The translations under genes were made by a program, and so were the position numbers. Positions 1 through 31,473 of a stretch of DNA of 64,000 nt are shown here, piece by piece. Position 1 is the first letter of the stretch. Each line of letters begins with the position of its first letter. Origin of the DNA: Kingdonia uniflora (lineage: Eukaryota > Streptophyta > Magnoliopsida > Ranunculales > Circaeasteraceae); NCBI GenBank assembly GCA_014058105.1, contig JACGCM010000146.1:496001-560000 (forward strand), written 5' to 3'. The notes beneath the pieces are model-generated. The model did no database searches and was not told where the DNA came from. It saw nothing but the letters and a program-made list of their open reading frames with translations.

Positions 1-761
1 GCGCTAAGAAGTTTTGATGTGGTGTTCTCGTATTGTAACAAGAAATTATTTAATGTCATTGTCTTTTTTAGAGCTTCTTTGTGGGAAACGGACTACAAAA
101 CAGAACTATCATCTTCAACGTCGTCATCTCGATAATTTCTTAGTTCATTAAATAAGAAAAATATTTTGGAAAAATAAGTAATACTTTGATAAATTAATAA
201 GTTATTAAATAATCAATAAATTAATAAATTATTAATTTATCGATTAATTAAAACCCCGCTTAAATAATAGTTTCCTTTGTCCCAATGCTATTAATTTATA
301 GGGGTTTTCCTGTATTAAGTAATAATAACACTGAGTTAGTCAACTCAAAGACAAGGGATCTTTTCTTGAATAACTAACAGCAGTCCATACTTTTGGTTAG
401 TATGTATTACTCGATCATTTTATTTCTTTAGATAATCCTTTTAATTGCACTAATGCTATGTTCAAAATCACATGAAAGAGATTAATTGTGGTAGAAACGA
501 AAGGGGAAGCCGGAAGGAGAATTAGTACAAGAGAGAAATACGATTTACGTTTCATAAAGTTGTGTGATTTCTTACAAATGTTGTGCAAATGAAACCACTT
601 TATAAAGTTAACGAGGCCCGTATATTTGGAATATGCTTTTTAGGTTTCATTATGAACCAGTAACTTAAAGAGATTATTAACTCACCTTTCTATATTGAAT
701 TGGGATCAACAAGTTTTTACTATTATAGGGATGTTTATAGCTAAACTAGTTTTGGTTTAGA
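1..761. other. AT-rich stretch, probable GLR-A intron or downstream DNA
   Basis: No coding region was recognised on either strand. The sequence lies downstream of the last recognisable GLR-A exon (that gene reads leftward), so it is probably intron sequence leading to exons beyond the left edge. I looked on the minus strand for the short pore exon and the M3 exon expected next and did not find convincing matches. A weak similarity to the start of the M3 exon near positions 8-30 lacks a usable acceptor. Confidence 0.4.
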
Positions 762-1069
762 CAGGGCCGGCCCTAGCTATAGGCACAAGAGGCGGCCGCT
801 TAGGACCCCCGATTTTTAATGTAAATTTTGGGCCTCGAAATGGTGAAATAGTACATAAAAGAGGGCCCCTAAAGTGACATAAAGTGAAGTTGCCTTGTTG
901 GTTATAATTGATTGATATCATCATAAGGTCAAAAGTTCAAGTCCTACCGTTGTTTACAATTTTCTTAATTTTTTTTAGAAGAAATTATGTACTACCAAAT
1001 TTTTTTCCCTCGGCAGGGCCTCATTTTCGGACCTCACCTAGGGCTCCTAAACCTCAGGGCCCGGCCCTG
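762..1069. mobile_element. non-autonomous hAT-like element (MITE), 308 bp
   Basis: The left end begins CAGGGCCGGCCCTAG and the reverse complement of the right end begins CAGGGCCGGGCCCTGAG, giving terminal inverted repeats of about 15 bp. Flanking 8-mers are GGTTTAGA (754-761) and TGTTTAGA (1070-1077), identical at 7 of 8 bases, the duplication length expected of hAT transposons. There is no transposase coding capacity. It sits downstream of the third GLR-A exon, probably in an intron. Confidence 0.8.
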
Positions 1070-1133
1070 TGTTTAGATATAGCCGAAACAGAGAGAGATT
1101 AGATTTCGTATTCATAAAAAATGACACTATTTA

Positions 1134-4316
<3,183 letters not shown>

Positions 4317-5516
4317 AACTGAATGCGCAATGTCTCTCCTCAATACTTTGGATTACACCAACATAAAACCTATATTTCAAATACCCATATTAGAAATCAT
4401 CACGAAAAGAAGAGAAATTTTTTCAATCATCACATATAGTTATAAAACCAGCAAAATCAAGTACTATTCTATGATAATCACAAAAAACTCAGCAATTTCT
4501 TTAAACAACCATAGAAGGAGAAATTTATGAACCCAAATTCTATCTTTTAATACCCATGTCCTAAATCAGCAGCAACAAACAGAAAAATAAATCCCAACAT
4601 GAACTAAAGAAACAAATTTGACTTTTAGAGCACTGTATTCCAGATAATTAAACATATAAAAGAAGAAAACTAGACCAAGATAGCATCTAACAAGCTGAAG
4701 AACCAATAAAGAAGTATATAGTTAAGAGATCCACATGTCACAATTGGCATAAAAGATATGATTAAGTAAAGAATAAGATGAAAGGTATACCAGATGTGGA
4801 CAACCTTTGATAAGCTCAGTTCTCAGTTCTCAGTTCTCAGGTCTCACTCGTTCCCTTTCAAATAGTCTTTTGTGTATGCACGTTCTTAAGTGTAGAAGAA
4901 GAGAAGAATCTACAACATCCTTGTGCTCTCAGCAAAGAATCACTGTTTTGCTTTTCTTAAAGTATGTTTTTATACAACTGAATCACTATGTTTTAAGTTG
5001 GAGTTCAAAGCAGATATTACACATTTTAATACATTGATAATGTGAGACAGTTTTTCACACTACCAGACAAGATAGAAGGACTTGTCCAATTTCAGTCTTT
5101 GCAAAAATGGCCTTTTGCCAACAACATTTTAAATATGCCTGGCATTATAGAGCATACTGATATTATTGGAGATGTGGGTGGGCCAATAGTGGGCTGTAGA
5201 AAGTTGGTTGGACCTACCCTTATCAACTGGAAATTTTGGGCCACAATTGGCCGGTTCAACCACACACACACACACACAGTTGTTATGCTCATTCACAGAT
5301 TTAAGCAACAAGCATCTATGGAAAATATAAAAATCTTAGGATATGAACTTAGCATTAGTCAAACAAATATGTACAGATTTCATATACATAAGTTCTAAAA
5401 TATATTTTACAGTATTCAAGTAATTACAATATCGTATCTAAACCAGAATTTGCATCTGAGATATATGTAATTGCATTAACCGACAGAGCTAACCTGGAAA
5501 AACTCTGCCTTGCTCA
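4317..5516. other. intergenic region between GLR-A and GLR-B
   Basis: About 1.2 kb that must hold the GLR-A promoter/5' UTR (minus strand) and the GLR-B 3' UTR and polyadenylation region. It contains a short tandem array of TCAGTTC-type heptamers (about 4815-4840) and a CA microsatellite (5260-5278). No further gene is supported. Confidence 0.6.
5260..5278. repeat. (CA)n microsatellite
   Basis: Uninterrupted CA dinucleotides, between the two GLR genes. Confidence 0.95.
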
Positions 5517-20541
<15,025 letters not shown>

Positions 20542-22261
20542 AACTGAAACTTCAAAATAAAAATGCCCCTTTCACCTAAACAAACTCCATGTTAATGGGA
20601 TTCATTTGTTTCTCAAAGAACATGAGATTTTAATGATACCCACAAATAGAAACAGTAGAAACACTTACTTTAGAAGTAAAAGATTGGATTTTGCAAAATG
20701 GTGCCGATAAATGCAACAATATTATGGGGTTTTGGACAACTGGGTATGTTTTTACTTCCATGAATTGTTATAAAACACAGAGAGAAGCTGATTTGAAGAA
20801 CATTCAGTGAAAACAAAGCAGAAATAGTTTTGGGTTTGGTTTAAGGTTATTGAGTCTCTGATGAGAGAGAGACAGTGGTAGTGACTAGTGATGATGAGGG
20901 CCTCATTTAAGAACTCCCAATTGGAGAAGGAATCAAAACCTCATTTTCATCAAGTGCTTTACAACTTGAGCATGCCATATTGATAGGCATTTTCCGAAAA
21001 TACGTTTAATTAGACTATTTGACAATAATGATTTTTTCACTATGAGCGCCACTTGGATTTGCAACAAAATAAAAACCCAAATTATAACTTGGCGCCATTT
21101 CCTCTCATTTGCTCCTATAAGTGAGGTCCCATTTGCTCCCAGGGTCGTTAAGTTGGTTTTTTCAAGAGATTTGGACGCCCGTTTCGGTTCTTTAGAAGAA
21201 GAAAAAAATCGATCGGGATCCTAACTCTTAGGCACCCGTTTAAATTTTTGTGATAAAATTAATTGAGCGCCCGAAACTTTGGTGCCCAATTAGAAAACAA
21301 ACAAACGCCCAACACTTGAGCGCCCGATCGCGATGTAGATGATGAAAACCAAATGAGTGGGGTACTGTTGGATTGTAAAAATTCTACGTGACGCCTCAAA
21401 AACCAAGTTATTGAGGTACTTTAGAAGATGTTCTAAGAGCATCTCTAAAAGTGCCTACCTCACTTAAATTTTTGGGTGTCACATCTAATTTTGAATAAAA
21501 ACAACTCATCCAACAATACCTAATTACCTTAGATTACAAATTCTCGACTTGGAATCCAAGTCGAGACCTTAGATTCAAAGGTTGCAATCGGGTACATAAG
21601 ACTTGGGTCTCTAGTTGACTTGACTCTCCTTCGTGACTTAACATTTACTGACCCAGGTTTTTCTCTAAGGCCCTAAGATCTTGTGTTTACACAGTCTAAA
21701 GGCTAATAGTGAGCGTGTGGTTGGGTGTTTGACGCATGTAATTTCATATCTAGGAAACAGATTTGTTTGAACATTTATGAACATATACCCCCGATAGATA
21801 GACTTAGACTTATCTGGTTGGAATTGGATATTTCCCGTATCTTTGTTTGCTCTCCACCTCTAGGTTATAAATTAAGGACTTGTTACCCTCTTGGATCCAG
21901 TCAACGGGTTTCTCTACATTTAGGAGAATAGTGAGACACGAGTATGATCCCGTCCCGAATAGCTCAACCAATCTTTACTAGCGTCCGACTCTCTTAGCGC
22001 ACACATCCTATCTCTTTGTTTCAGGACTTGCAACGAAGTAGTACTCCTGGGTCGTATAACAACAACAACTTTTTAGCACCGATTCTCGTCGGAACCACAT
22101 TTTTGCATTTTTGGTTGTATAAACCTAGAGTTGTATCCATATTGCCTCTAGCTTATAAATAAAACTGCATATGCTCGTTTGAACATCGGTGTGTTTTGAA
22201 AACTTAGCATATTGCAATTGAATTGGGTTCATTCCTCTATACCTAACGGATTTGACACAAA
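20542..22261. other. upstream region of GLR-B and unassigned DNA
   Basis: The first few hundred bases should hold the GLR-B promoter and 5' UTR (minus strand). Further right, 21,040-21,430 has many GCGCC/GGCGC-type words and 21,543-21,565 is a perfect 10-bp-stem inverted repeat (CTCGACTTGG, 3-base loop). No gene is supported. Confidence 0.45.
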
Positions 22262-23184
22262 TCGTTGTATATGTAGATGATTTAAATATCACAGGGACCC
22301 CTGAGGAGATAACCCGCGCCGCCGAATACCTGAAGATGGAATTAGAGATGAAAGACCTCGGTTAAACTAAGTTTTGTCTTGGTCTCCAGATTGAGCATCT
22401 TAGTGGTGGAATTCTAGTACACTAGGTGACATATACAATAGGGTGTTGAAACGTTTTCACATGGATGATGCTCACTCGTTGAGTACACTAATGGTTGTTA
22501 GACATTTGGATGTCAAGACTTACCCATTCCGCCCTCCGGATGAAGATGAAGAACTCCTCAGTCTTGAAATATCATATTTAGGAACTATTGGTGTTTTGTT
22601 ATATCTTGCAGGCTGCACCAGGCCTGAAATTTTATTTACAGTGAACTTGTTGGCTCGTCACAGTTCTTAACCGATGCTGAGACATTTGAATGGAGTTAAA
22701 CACATATTTTGTTATCTGTATGGTATAGTTGATTCGGGATCATTGCTCTACATAAAGCTGAAAGAATGTGTTTGGTTACGCTCCATGGTAGATCATATCA
22801 AAGTCAGTTGTGGTCTACATTCTGTTTATTCTACTTCAACAACACCATATGAAGATAATGCTGCATGCGTTGCTTAGCTGAAAGGTGGATTCATAAAAGG
22901 TGATAAAACAAAGCATAGTTTACCCAAATTCTGGCATATGCATCTGCTCCTGCAAGATAGAGAGCTGGATATCCAACAGATACCCTCCTCTGAAAATCTA
23001 GCAAATTTGTTCACCAAGGCACAACTGAAGTCAACATTCTTAAAGTTGGTTCATGGCATTGGCATGCAGAGGCTAAGTTTACTTGTTTCATAGGGAAAAT
23101 ATTCTCCAAAGGGAGATTTCCCATCGTCACTTTGAGTGATAGGATGCGCTCTGCATTCTTTTTCCTGAGTTCCGGGTTTGTACC
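22262..23184 (+). pseudogene. copia reverse transcriptase/RNase H remnant (left half of interrupted element)
   Basis: Starts at IVVYVDDLNITGTPEE (active-site YVDD), then KMELEMKDLG, FCLGLQIEHL, LKRFHMDDAHSLST, YLAGCTRPEI, then RNase H parts: ECVWLRSM, YEDNAACVA, KGGFIKGDKTKH, SSENLANLFTKAQLKS, KLVHGIGMQRL. Stops are frequent and about 50 residues of RNase H are missing between LLYIK and ECVWLRS. The tail after the stop (TTTTTCCTGAGTTCCGGGTT) resembles the copia 3' leader region. It is cut at 23,184 by the Tat composite and resumes at 50,091. Confidence 0.85.
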
Positions 23185-23792
23185 TGTAAGAGCCTAATTT
23201 CATATCTCGAACTTAGTATCTCACACCGAAAACGATTAGAATGTAGTAAGCAACAACTAATCAAACACAAAAATTAGCGTGGAAACCTCTGAATAGGTAA
23301 AAACCATGACATCTCTTGAGGATTTATAAAGAGAGATATTATTGATTCACTAGCTATTACAAAGAACGCTTTGAATAGTTATGTGTAGAGTTTTTGGACA
23401 AAATTCTCTGTCTAAGATTTTCTATCTAGAATTTCCTGTCCTTAATTTGTAGTTCTCTGGTCCTATTTATAGGTCTTATAATATGACCGTTTGACAACCA
23501 TTATTACTTTTAATGATGAACATTACAATATGATTTTGATGAGTCTTTGAACTGATTGTGAAGCGGTCTGATGCTTCAATTTTTTAACGGATTTTTTAAT
23601 AACTCTGAGTACAGTATAAATCGAGTTGTTGGTGTGGAGGTTGATATCTAGGCTTAGGTCGAGAATGATAAATAAACCCTTCATTATAACTATTCCATGA
23701 ATGTGCCACGTGATCGTAAGTTGAAGAGGTCGAGTAAATATATGACGGTCGAAGCTGAGACTTGAGGTCGAGATCTGAAATAGGCCATTACA
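23185..23792 (-). repeat. Tat-1 3' LTR, 608 bp
   Basis: TGTAAGAGCC...GGCCATTACA on the plus strand. 23377-23792 matches 49675-50090 base for base in length (416 bp) with scattered substitutions. It is also related to the LTRs at 34992, 49058 and 60429 (same GGACCTATC...TCGATCTCG opening in element sense). Confidence 0.88.
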
Positions 23793-24017
23793 ACTACCCC
23801 TCTCAGCCAAGAACACGAGAAGTATCATGAGCGAGTGGTGTTGGTTGAGAAGCATCATTAATGTTGTATTCAATATTTAGGGATTATTTCCAATGTTCTT
23901 TCGTGAATATCCATTGTGACTATAGGGTTCCCTAGAACCAATGGCTTTGGTCAAGATTGCTGCATTGGAATTCATTCTAACATTAGGAATTTGGAAATCA
24001 GCATTGAATAGAGTTTG

Positions 24018-24500
24018 GGGATAAATACTGTTGTGGTATGTAGTGGCAACTAATATTCGTCAAGTACTTCCTTTGTGCCATATCTTTTACAAGTACTTTC
24101 TCTGTAACTGTTTCGTTTAAAGAAGATGGTGACCACCAAACGTCAATCTCACAAGGCTAGGGTTCTTGCCAAAGTGCAAGAGCTGTGGTTTCGATATTTT
24201 GGGACCCAGTCCCTTGACCTTCCTACTCTTATTTATGTACGTCCTACCTACCAAGGTATGACGTATGAAGAGGTAGAGGAGGCCGATGACGATTATTATC
24301 AAATGGTGTGCTTTTACTATATGGTGATATCGGGGTAGGGGCACAGGTACGGTTTACGTCTTTTGGTAGAGGAGGCGATTACAGAGGTGAACGAGGCGGC
24401 TGGTGTACGTCCAAGGAAGTCTCGCCGCTACCCTGCTAATGATTGGATTTTATAAAAGTATAATAATTTTTCTTTCTCTTCCCTTCGGAGGTAGTGGAGG
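24018..24500 (+). pseudogene. Tat-1 antisense unit A (small ORF near 3' LTR)
   Basis: Antisense relative to the element. A TATA-like GATAAATACT (24,020) precedes the ATG at 24126, opening a 70-residue frame: MVTTKRQSHKARVLAKVQEL, then YFGTQSLDLPTLIYVRPTY, then YEEVEEADDDYYQ. It ends at 24338; a second block (VEEAITEVNEAA...RRYPANDWIL, then stop) follows at about 24,361-24,456. Both blocks are conserved in the copy at 61,293-61,621, and the first also at 48,381-48,206 (minus). Function is unknown; the first block is open in this copy. Confidence 0.5.
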
Positions 24501-25589
24501 TTACAGAGGAAGATACGGTGGTGGTGGAGACGGAGATTAGAAATTTCCGTTCAGTCTTCAGATTTAGGCTTTGTTACAACTATTTTCTTGATTTTTCTTG
24601 TAGAAGTGTTTTAGTTTGTAAACTGATGTAATGTAACCTATAGATCTATCTGTAGGAAAGTTGTAAAAAGTGTTTATGTAAGAAATATTTGAGCTAATGA
24701 GAATTTCTTTTTTGTGCCAAATGAGTATTGCAACTCGAACTAAAAAAATATATGTTTAATGTACTGATGTAACTCCCTGATAAAACGAACTAAAAAAATG
24801 AGAATGGTAACTCAAGCTGTTGAGGGATAAAATTGTGTGATAGAAAGTGGAAAGTGTGTTTGATCGAACTAAAAATTCTTGAAATGTGATGGGTATGCTT
24901 GTGGGTTGTTGAACTGTACTAGGAAATATCAGAATGCTTTCATCGAATTGTGTTGTACAAACTATTTGTAAAATTTTCGATCTGCCATCTTAAAATTATG
25001 CAAGACTGTGTTATACGAATTGTTTATAGATTTTTCAATCTTCCATCTTGCAATTATGCAATAGTATTCAACACAGTTGTCATTCTCAATATTCTTACTT
25101 CCGTTAACTAGGTCGTTAGAGTTCCAACTAACTGTGCCCTTTTAACTTTGTAGGAGTTAAAGTATACTGCTGGCAGGCTATAAGTATCCTTTGTTGTCGA
25201 TAGAGGATGTTTTCTTTGTACTTCAATATTCTGTGATTGGCATCGTCCTTTGGAGAAGTTTCTCGTATTGTGTGTTAAAAATGTTGTGATGTAGTCGGGT
25301 AAAGGATATCTATGTTCTATATATAGTATTGTGGTTGGAGCTCTTGGGATGGACTTGTACTGTGGTACTCTGTGCGATCTCCATCTTTTCTAATGCGTTG
25401 TTTGTTCGAAAGATGGGAGGAATAATATTCATGTACTGCGTAGAAGATACTTCTTAGGATGGCAAACATGAGTTGTCCAAAAATCTGTTGATATCCTTGT
25501 TACTAAAAAAATTGTTCCCGTAGAATATATCGTCCCTCAAAATCTTGTTGGTAGGCGATATTGGTGGTGTACAAAAAGATCTGCATGTT

Positions 25590-26010
25590 GGCTATATAAG
25601 ATCTCGATCCTTGGGTGTTGTTCATCGTATTCTTCTGCAAGAAAAACTCATTTTTGGTTAATTGGAAGTTATCATGGTGAGGAAACGTTCTCAGCGTGCT
25701 TGACATGCGGTAGAAGGTAGTTTAGCCATATAGGCGGCCAAACTTTGAGAGCGGTACTTCATCTGTTGCCTTATAATTATGTACTACCAGAGTGGTCGCT
25801 ACAGTTGGACAGTTTAGATGACTAAGGTAGGCGTATGGAGTTTGATCGTTATTTCTAGTGTGATGTGTTCCGTGCTTTACTTCGGGACACGGCCCTGTGA
25901 GAGGTTGTTGTTCGAGAGATCGCATTGGATAAATTGGCTAAAGAGGATGAGAGGGCAGTAGGGAGGGATATACTTCCATGTGATGAATTGAATCACCCAT
26001 GCTGCTTTAA
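25590..26010 (+). pseudogene. Tat-1 antisense unit B remnant
   Basis: A TATA-like CTATATAAGA (25,591) precedes an ATG at 25674 opening MVRKRSQRA, then stop, then HAVEGSLAI. Another copy at 62,358 reads MVRTRYRRARHASEGCLSI, so the starts are homologous. Later parts share the ERxF and KRMRG/KMRG words. Stops make this copy non-coding. No known domain was recognised. Confidence 0.45.
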
Positions 26011-28660
26011 ATGTAGCTATATTTTAATATAAGCTCGAATTTTTACAGCGCGAGTTGAATAAGTAATATATTTGCAATGTTATGTGTTTGTTATCTATTG
26101 AATTTAGGATAAAGTTTAAATTGAATATGTTACCTAAAAAGTAGGACTAATACGTTTGTTTAGCTGCTTATGGGGTAATTATGATGGATGAAAGCTGTCT
26201 GGTTTCAACAGCTATGTAGATGATTTCAAAATTTAAATATTTGCTATTTATAAGAATGACAGACAGTGTGGTACGATCTTGATTGAGTGTAAGCAAGGTG
26301 AGGGATCGTGTAAATTTGCTTGGGAAGGAGGAACTGAATTATTTAATGGCTAAAGTGAGGGACAAACGTGATAACAAAACATATTCTCCCAGAAGTAATG
26401 ATGATGCTATGAGGCGAAAAGATGTACCTGCAGATGCAATAGGGGTAACTGACACGTGTCTGAGGGAGCCGTCGTTTCAAAAACTCAGAGAGAATATTAA
26501 AACTCATCTATCTCTCCGTCATAAATTATCTATAGCTATAGAGAGAGAAAAAAAATGATATAATCAGTATTTATAGAGAGAAAAAACGTTTGAGTTCTGA
26601 GCGTAATCTCGTAATATCAAAAGCTTCGTCTGGTGAAAGGATTCTTTTGGAAAAGTAGCATAATCATTCATCCTTTGTGAAAGTTATGGGTAGAGTAGAA
26701 GATTGTGGATCTTTTAGTACAGGTGAGTACATTTTGGTTCTTTGTTGCGTTTGAAGTGAATAGTTTTATGTATATTTGTAATTTTGTGAATCACCTTTGG
26801 ATGCTACTGATTGAATATGGGAAATATTAGAATGTAAGGGACTAAAAAAGGATTGTTTGCCTGTATTTGTGAATATTGCAGAAGTTGTGTGTATTGTAAC
26901 TGTTTTTGTTGGAGAAGGAGGAAAATTGAATTTTAATTTCTGTTGTTTTGGAAAGTTTTGAAAAAAAAAAAGAAAAAAATTATTGGGTAGTAAGGAGATA
27001 GTAAGTATGGGTGGGGTTTTTATTTGCTGTGTTTTTGGAATATCATGTGATTGTGTGAGGAATTAATCATAGAGACAGAGTAAAAAATAAACAATTGTTT
27101 TTGCCTGTAGGTCAAGTATGCATTTTAGAAACTTAAAACCTAGTAGTAAGTTTGTAGTTTTATCCAGTTTAAAGGAAACGTCATCATCAGGTAGAGAGGA
27201 TGACTGTGGAGGCATGGAGGAGACTGTAGATGGTAGGGAAGTCACCGTAGGGATAGTAGCTGAGGTGCCCATAGAGGTCAGTGATATAGTTGAGCAGAAT
27301 ATTGAAACAGGGGTAGAGGATACGCCATTTTACATATATTCAGAGGGAGTAGATATAAGGAAAGAATTTATGAAATCTTAAAATAAGTTAATAGGGAAGT
27401 GGGGGGATTACGTAATGGAGCAAGGCCTATGGTTTAGACCTTTGAACCATAGAAAGGGGAAAATGTACATTACCAAGTACCGAATCTGGATCCGTGGAAG
27501 GTGAAGAGAGGAATTGGGGAAGATATATACATTTTGAACAATAATGGGTCTAGTATGTTAGGCCCGAATGATGGGTTTCTGTGTTATCTGAACCAAGTGG
27601 TATATGGTCTTAGGATACCCTTAGCTTATTTTCAAAAAGGGGTTATGAATGTATTATAGTACTGTCCTGCGTAACTAAATGAGAATGCCTATGAGATGAT
27701 GAGAGTGTATAAAGTTTTGAATGACAGGTGGAGAGAGAGCGGGACTGCGAAGAAGTTCGTTGGAGCTGATGTATTAAAATATTATAAAATTAAGTATGTG
27801 ACAGCTCGAAGGAGTGGTTACATGTTTAGTGATTCGTCTAGGCCAAAGTTTTTTGATTTTTGAATCTACTGGTAGACCGTGGAACGACCATCTTGTATGG
27901 GTAAGTGGTACTTGTATGCAGGTTCTAGATGAACCAGCGCTCGACCTAGAATTTAAATATTTTAATCTAAGTAAGTAAATTCGGCTATCTTGACTGAGCA
28001 TTTATTTGTCTGCGAGCTTCTAATCATCTCTTTGATTTTGTTTGTTAGGTCCTAACCCAAAATTCGCTCCTAACAAATCGAGCTTATTTGACTGCATAAC
28101 CCGTGAATAGGTCAAGTTGAAGCAAGTGCTTGGGGAGTTGAATATCCGTAGGGATAAAATAGTGGACTCCAAAGTTTCAAAGGTTCAACGAGCTCACGAA
28201 AAATAAGTTATGGCTGGTCAAGAGGGTGCTGGAAAGGTTGTGAACATGTACCTTCGTCCTCTAAGGGATTTAACTGGTATCCCCCCGCATTTGCCAAGGA
28301 GTTCGAGCGGACCGTAGAAGTTTTGTAGGGTAAAAAGAATACTACAAGAATCTTTGCACGCTTCTGCAGAGGTAGCCTAAGGGGAAAAGGGTGGCAAGCT
28401 GGCTGTTACGGATACTGTAGAGCAGCAGATAGTGAGTAAGGTCATTCTGCAAGAGATAGAAAATACTATTTCTTAAAAACAAAAACAAAAACAACATGAG
28501 GTCGAAGGTAGTGATCGAACTCGGGCTAAAGCTGTGGCCAAGCTAAAAGTAGTACAACAAAGCTATTTTAATATGGTTGGGTCTAACCCGAGGTAACTCG
28601 AAGTTGTATTTCAAGAGCAGATAACACAAGTATGTATTAGTATGCTTTAGTTACTGCAGC

Positions 28661-29110
28661 GTGGTCGATATATCCATTGATGACTGTTTATTGGGTTGGC
28701 AGCTCTCAATATTGGTGAAAGAGTCTACAGAGTTCATTGATAAGAGAAACCAGGAGTATTTAGAGCTTTTGCAGAATTTTGATGCTCAAACAACCCAATT
28801 GAAGGAGGCTGGTGAGCTCCTCGAGAAGGAAAAAAAGAGAACAACAGATGCGGTGAAAGGCATTGTGGAGCTACATGAGCAAATCTCTGAACACGAAAAG
28901 ACCCTGGAGAAGGCTTTGGAAATGATGAGGATTGGCAGAGACAATCTGATCCAGTCCTATCGTCACTTTAGGTTAGCCGAGGCCGATATCACTCTTGGTT
29001 TAAAGGGTAAGTACCATGAGATAGTTTTCCCTTCAGATACTGAAGATGAACCGGCTGAAGATAATGTTGCTCCAATGAATGTATCCCCTTCCGAAGTTGA
29101 GCAAGTTTAG
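28661..29110 (+). CDS. coiled-coil segment of Tat-1 antisense unit C (149 codons open)
   Basis: An uninterrupted frame rich in Glu, Lys and Leu with heptad-like spacing (FIDKRNQEYLELLQNF, ELLEKEKKRTTDAVKGIVEL, EHEKTLEKALEMM), followed by an acidic Ser/Asp tail and a stop. It is probably one exon of the antisense gene, not a complete protein. The homologous part of Tat-2 lies near 43,880-44,320 on the minus strand. Confidence 0.4.
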   Translation: MVDISIDDCLLGWQLSILVKESTEFIDKRNQEYLELLQNFDAQTTQLKEAGELLEKEKKRTTDAVKGIVELHEQISEHEKTLEKALEMMRIGRDNLIQSYRHFRLAEADITLGLKGKYHEIVFPSDTEDEPAEDNVAPMNVSPSEVEQV

Positions 29111-31473
29111 GCTACTGGTACTGGATTGGAGCCACTGTCTGAGGTAGTTTTTGCAAGAATAGTTAATATTGTTCTGTGGTACCCTGTTTTACTATTTTGT
29201 GTTGTTTTTACTTTGATGAGACTGCATCTGTTTGGTTTGAAACTGTAAATTTTAATAGACATAAGTTTATTGTGCCTTGTTTGAATGTGTGTTTGATAAC
29301 AAAAGGTTTGTAATCTATGTAGGAGATAAAGTGGTTAAGGAAAACTATTACCACAATTGTTAAGTAGAGCAAGGGACTCCATGGCTTGTACTCAACATGT
29401 ATTAAATAAAATTGAATATGAGAGAAGGTAGTTTAAATCTAATTCGGAGAAATTTTTTAAAGAATTATATGACCTTCAGTGTAGATATGCCAAAATAAAA
29501 ATAGAGAGGGATGGGTTTTTAAGAAAAGAGGATGAGAGATTTGCGCTATTACAAAAATCTAAAGATTTAGTGTGTTTCACCAATACGAGTGATAAAGCCA
29601 AGTGTTAGAGGATTTTGTTAACCTTGACACTGTATTTTGAGGCCGAAGTAGATAGTAAGCGGGGGTTAAAAGTGGCTTATGTAGAGCTTTTAAGAGAAAG
29701 GGGGGGTAGTACCTGATCCAGCTCGAGTTAGGTTTTTAGCTCAAGAAGCACGTAATTGTCATAGCTTACAAGCGAAAAAATGTTCAGCTCGAGCTAGTGT
29801 GTCTATTATATGGGGTGACATAGGTCTCTTACATGATGTTCTTGGCTTTGTATAGGGTTAAAGATCGATGAGGATTTTGCTTTTCAAAATAAGTAAGGGG
29901 AAAAAAGTTATTCAAGCTAAGTTAAAGGGCGAGTTAAACGAGTTGCAAAACATGCTGAAGCAGTGTACGAAACAAAATATATCTCTGGCAAATTAATTGA
30001 CAGAAGAAATAACTGTCAGAAAGAAGGTAGAAGAGGAGTTAAAATCTTTGAGTGTATTGCAGAAGGAAACGCGAAAGCGTATGCATAGAACGCATATGTA
30101 GTTGAAAAAACATTTGTATCCGTTGCGAGCAAAGGTCGCAGCTCAAATGGACCATGATCGTCATATAGAGAATGTGATTTAGTTTTATGGAGGTGAATTA
30201 GCAAGGGTGGAGAATGAATTTAGGAAGTATGTTATAGATTGTGGGAAAGACTTTAATGTAGAGAATGAAAAAGTTGAAAATATGTGGTTTACGAAGGATA
30301 AGGATGAAAAAGGTATTGAAAGACCAGCTCCTAGACCGGCATAAAATTTGTCAGAGGAGGGCAAGAGTCTTATACCTCATGCACGACAAAGATAGCGCCA
30401 GTAGGAGGTGGTGACCTTTGTTGTACCTATAGACGTGCAGGTAGACAGGTCAAGACGATCAGGGAATAGGGGGCAAATTTCTCGTAGTTCAATGTGGGAA
30501 CGAAAGTAAATTATCTATGATGTTCAAACCTTGCGTATGCATTAGATATTTGGTGTACTATTTTGATAATAAAGAGATGTGTTCTATTTTTGATGTAGAT
30601 GTGATGGTAGAATATATCTCAATGGAAATGTAGATCGATCGTACACAAGTAGTAGTGAGTGAATTTGTGAAATGCGGTTTAGAAGTGTGATGATATGTAA
30701 ACTGTTTTGATGTACGAACTATTTTGTATGTGAATTTAAATTGTTGATGCAGGTCGAACTAGAAGAGGCTTAAAGTCTGTGTGAGGTGCTACACGTTTTT
30801 AACGAAAGAGTGAACACTGATTTGAACTGGCACCGTGAAAGATTAAAAAATGTTGTAGAATTAAATGCAAAAATGGAGTTGAGGATGATCGAGGGGCAAG
30901 GTACGATGGGTCATTTGATCGAGGGGCATGGTAAGAAAGGAGATGGAACTACCAAGTGTTCAAGAGAAAATAGAGGAGTTGAACGAGGTTGTGAAGAAAA
31001 TAAAGTCAGACATTAAAAACACAATGTCACATAAGTAATATCTTGGAACGAGTAACTAAGCAAGAGGCGGAATTAGTACCTGTGCGAGCTAAACTGACAA
31101 AATTGTTGGCGATGTTGAAGAAAGAAGAGGATGGTGCTATATGCTCTCGGGTTTGGATCAACACGTTAGAGGCAAAGTTAGTCAGTTTGCTAGCTTCTGT
31201 TAGGAGGGCAAATGAGTGAGCCAGAGAGTTTGAAGGAATGTGGAATATTGCTAAAAATAAAGAAAAAGATTTAGAGGAAGTTAATAGGAAACATAATGAT
31301 TTAGTAAAAACTTATAGGGAACTTAGAGAACGTAGTTCAAGTATTAGAATTAGATCTTATGGGGTTTTGAACGACAATGGGGGGTGGGGGGCTGACAAGA
31401 TCGAATGAAAAATTAGAGGTGAACCTTTTGATTGCCCAACGGGATCTTAATATAGAGGGTAATCAGAGGCATC

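Noticed and set aside
8..30. Possible start of the GLR-A M3 exon (minus strand ENTTSKLL resembling ENTVSTLG)
   Set aside because: No AG acceptor in the right phase, only a few matching residues, and the preceding micro-exon is absent.
4807..5037. Plus-strand ORF of 76 codons between the GLR genes
   Set aside because: Begins in simple heptamer repeats, no homology recognised, no supporting signals.
21543..21565. Perfect short inverted repeat as a terminator or regulatory site
   Set aside because: Plants do not use such hairpins as terminators and it is isolated; no partner or target duplication.
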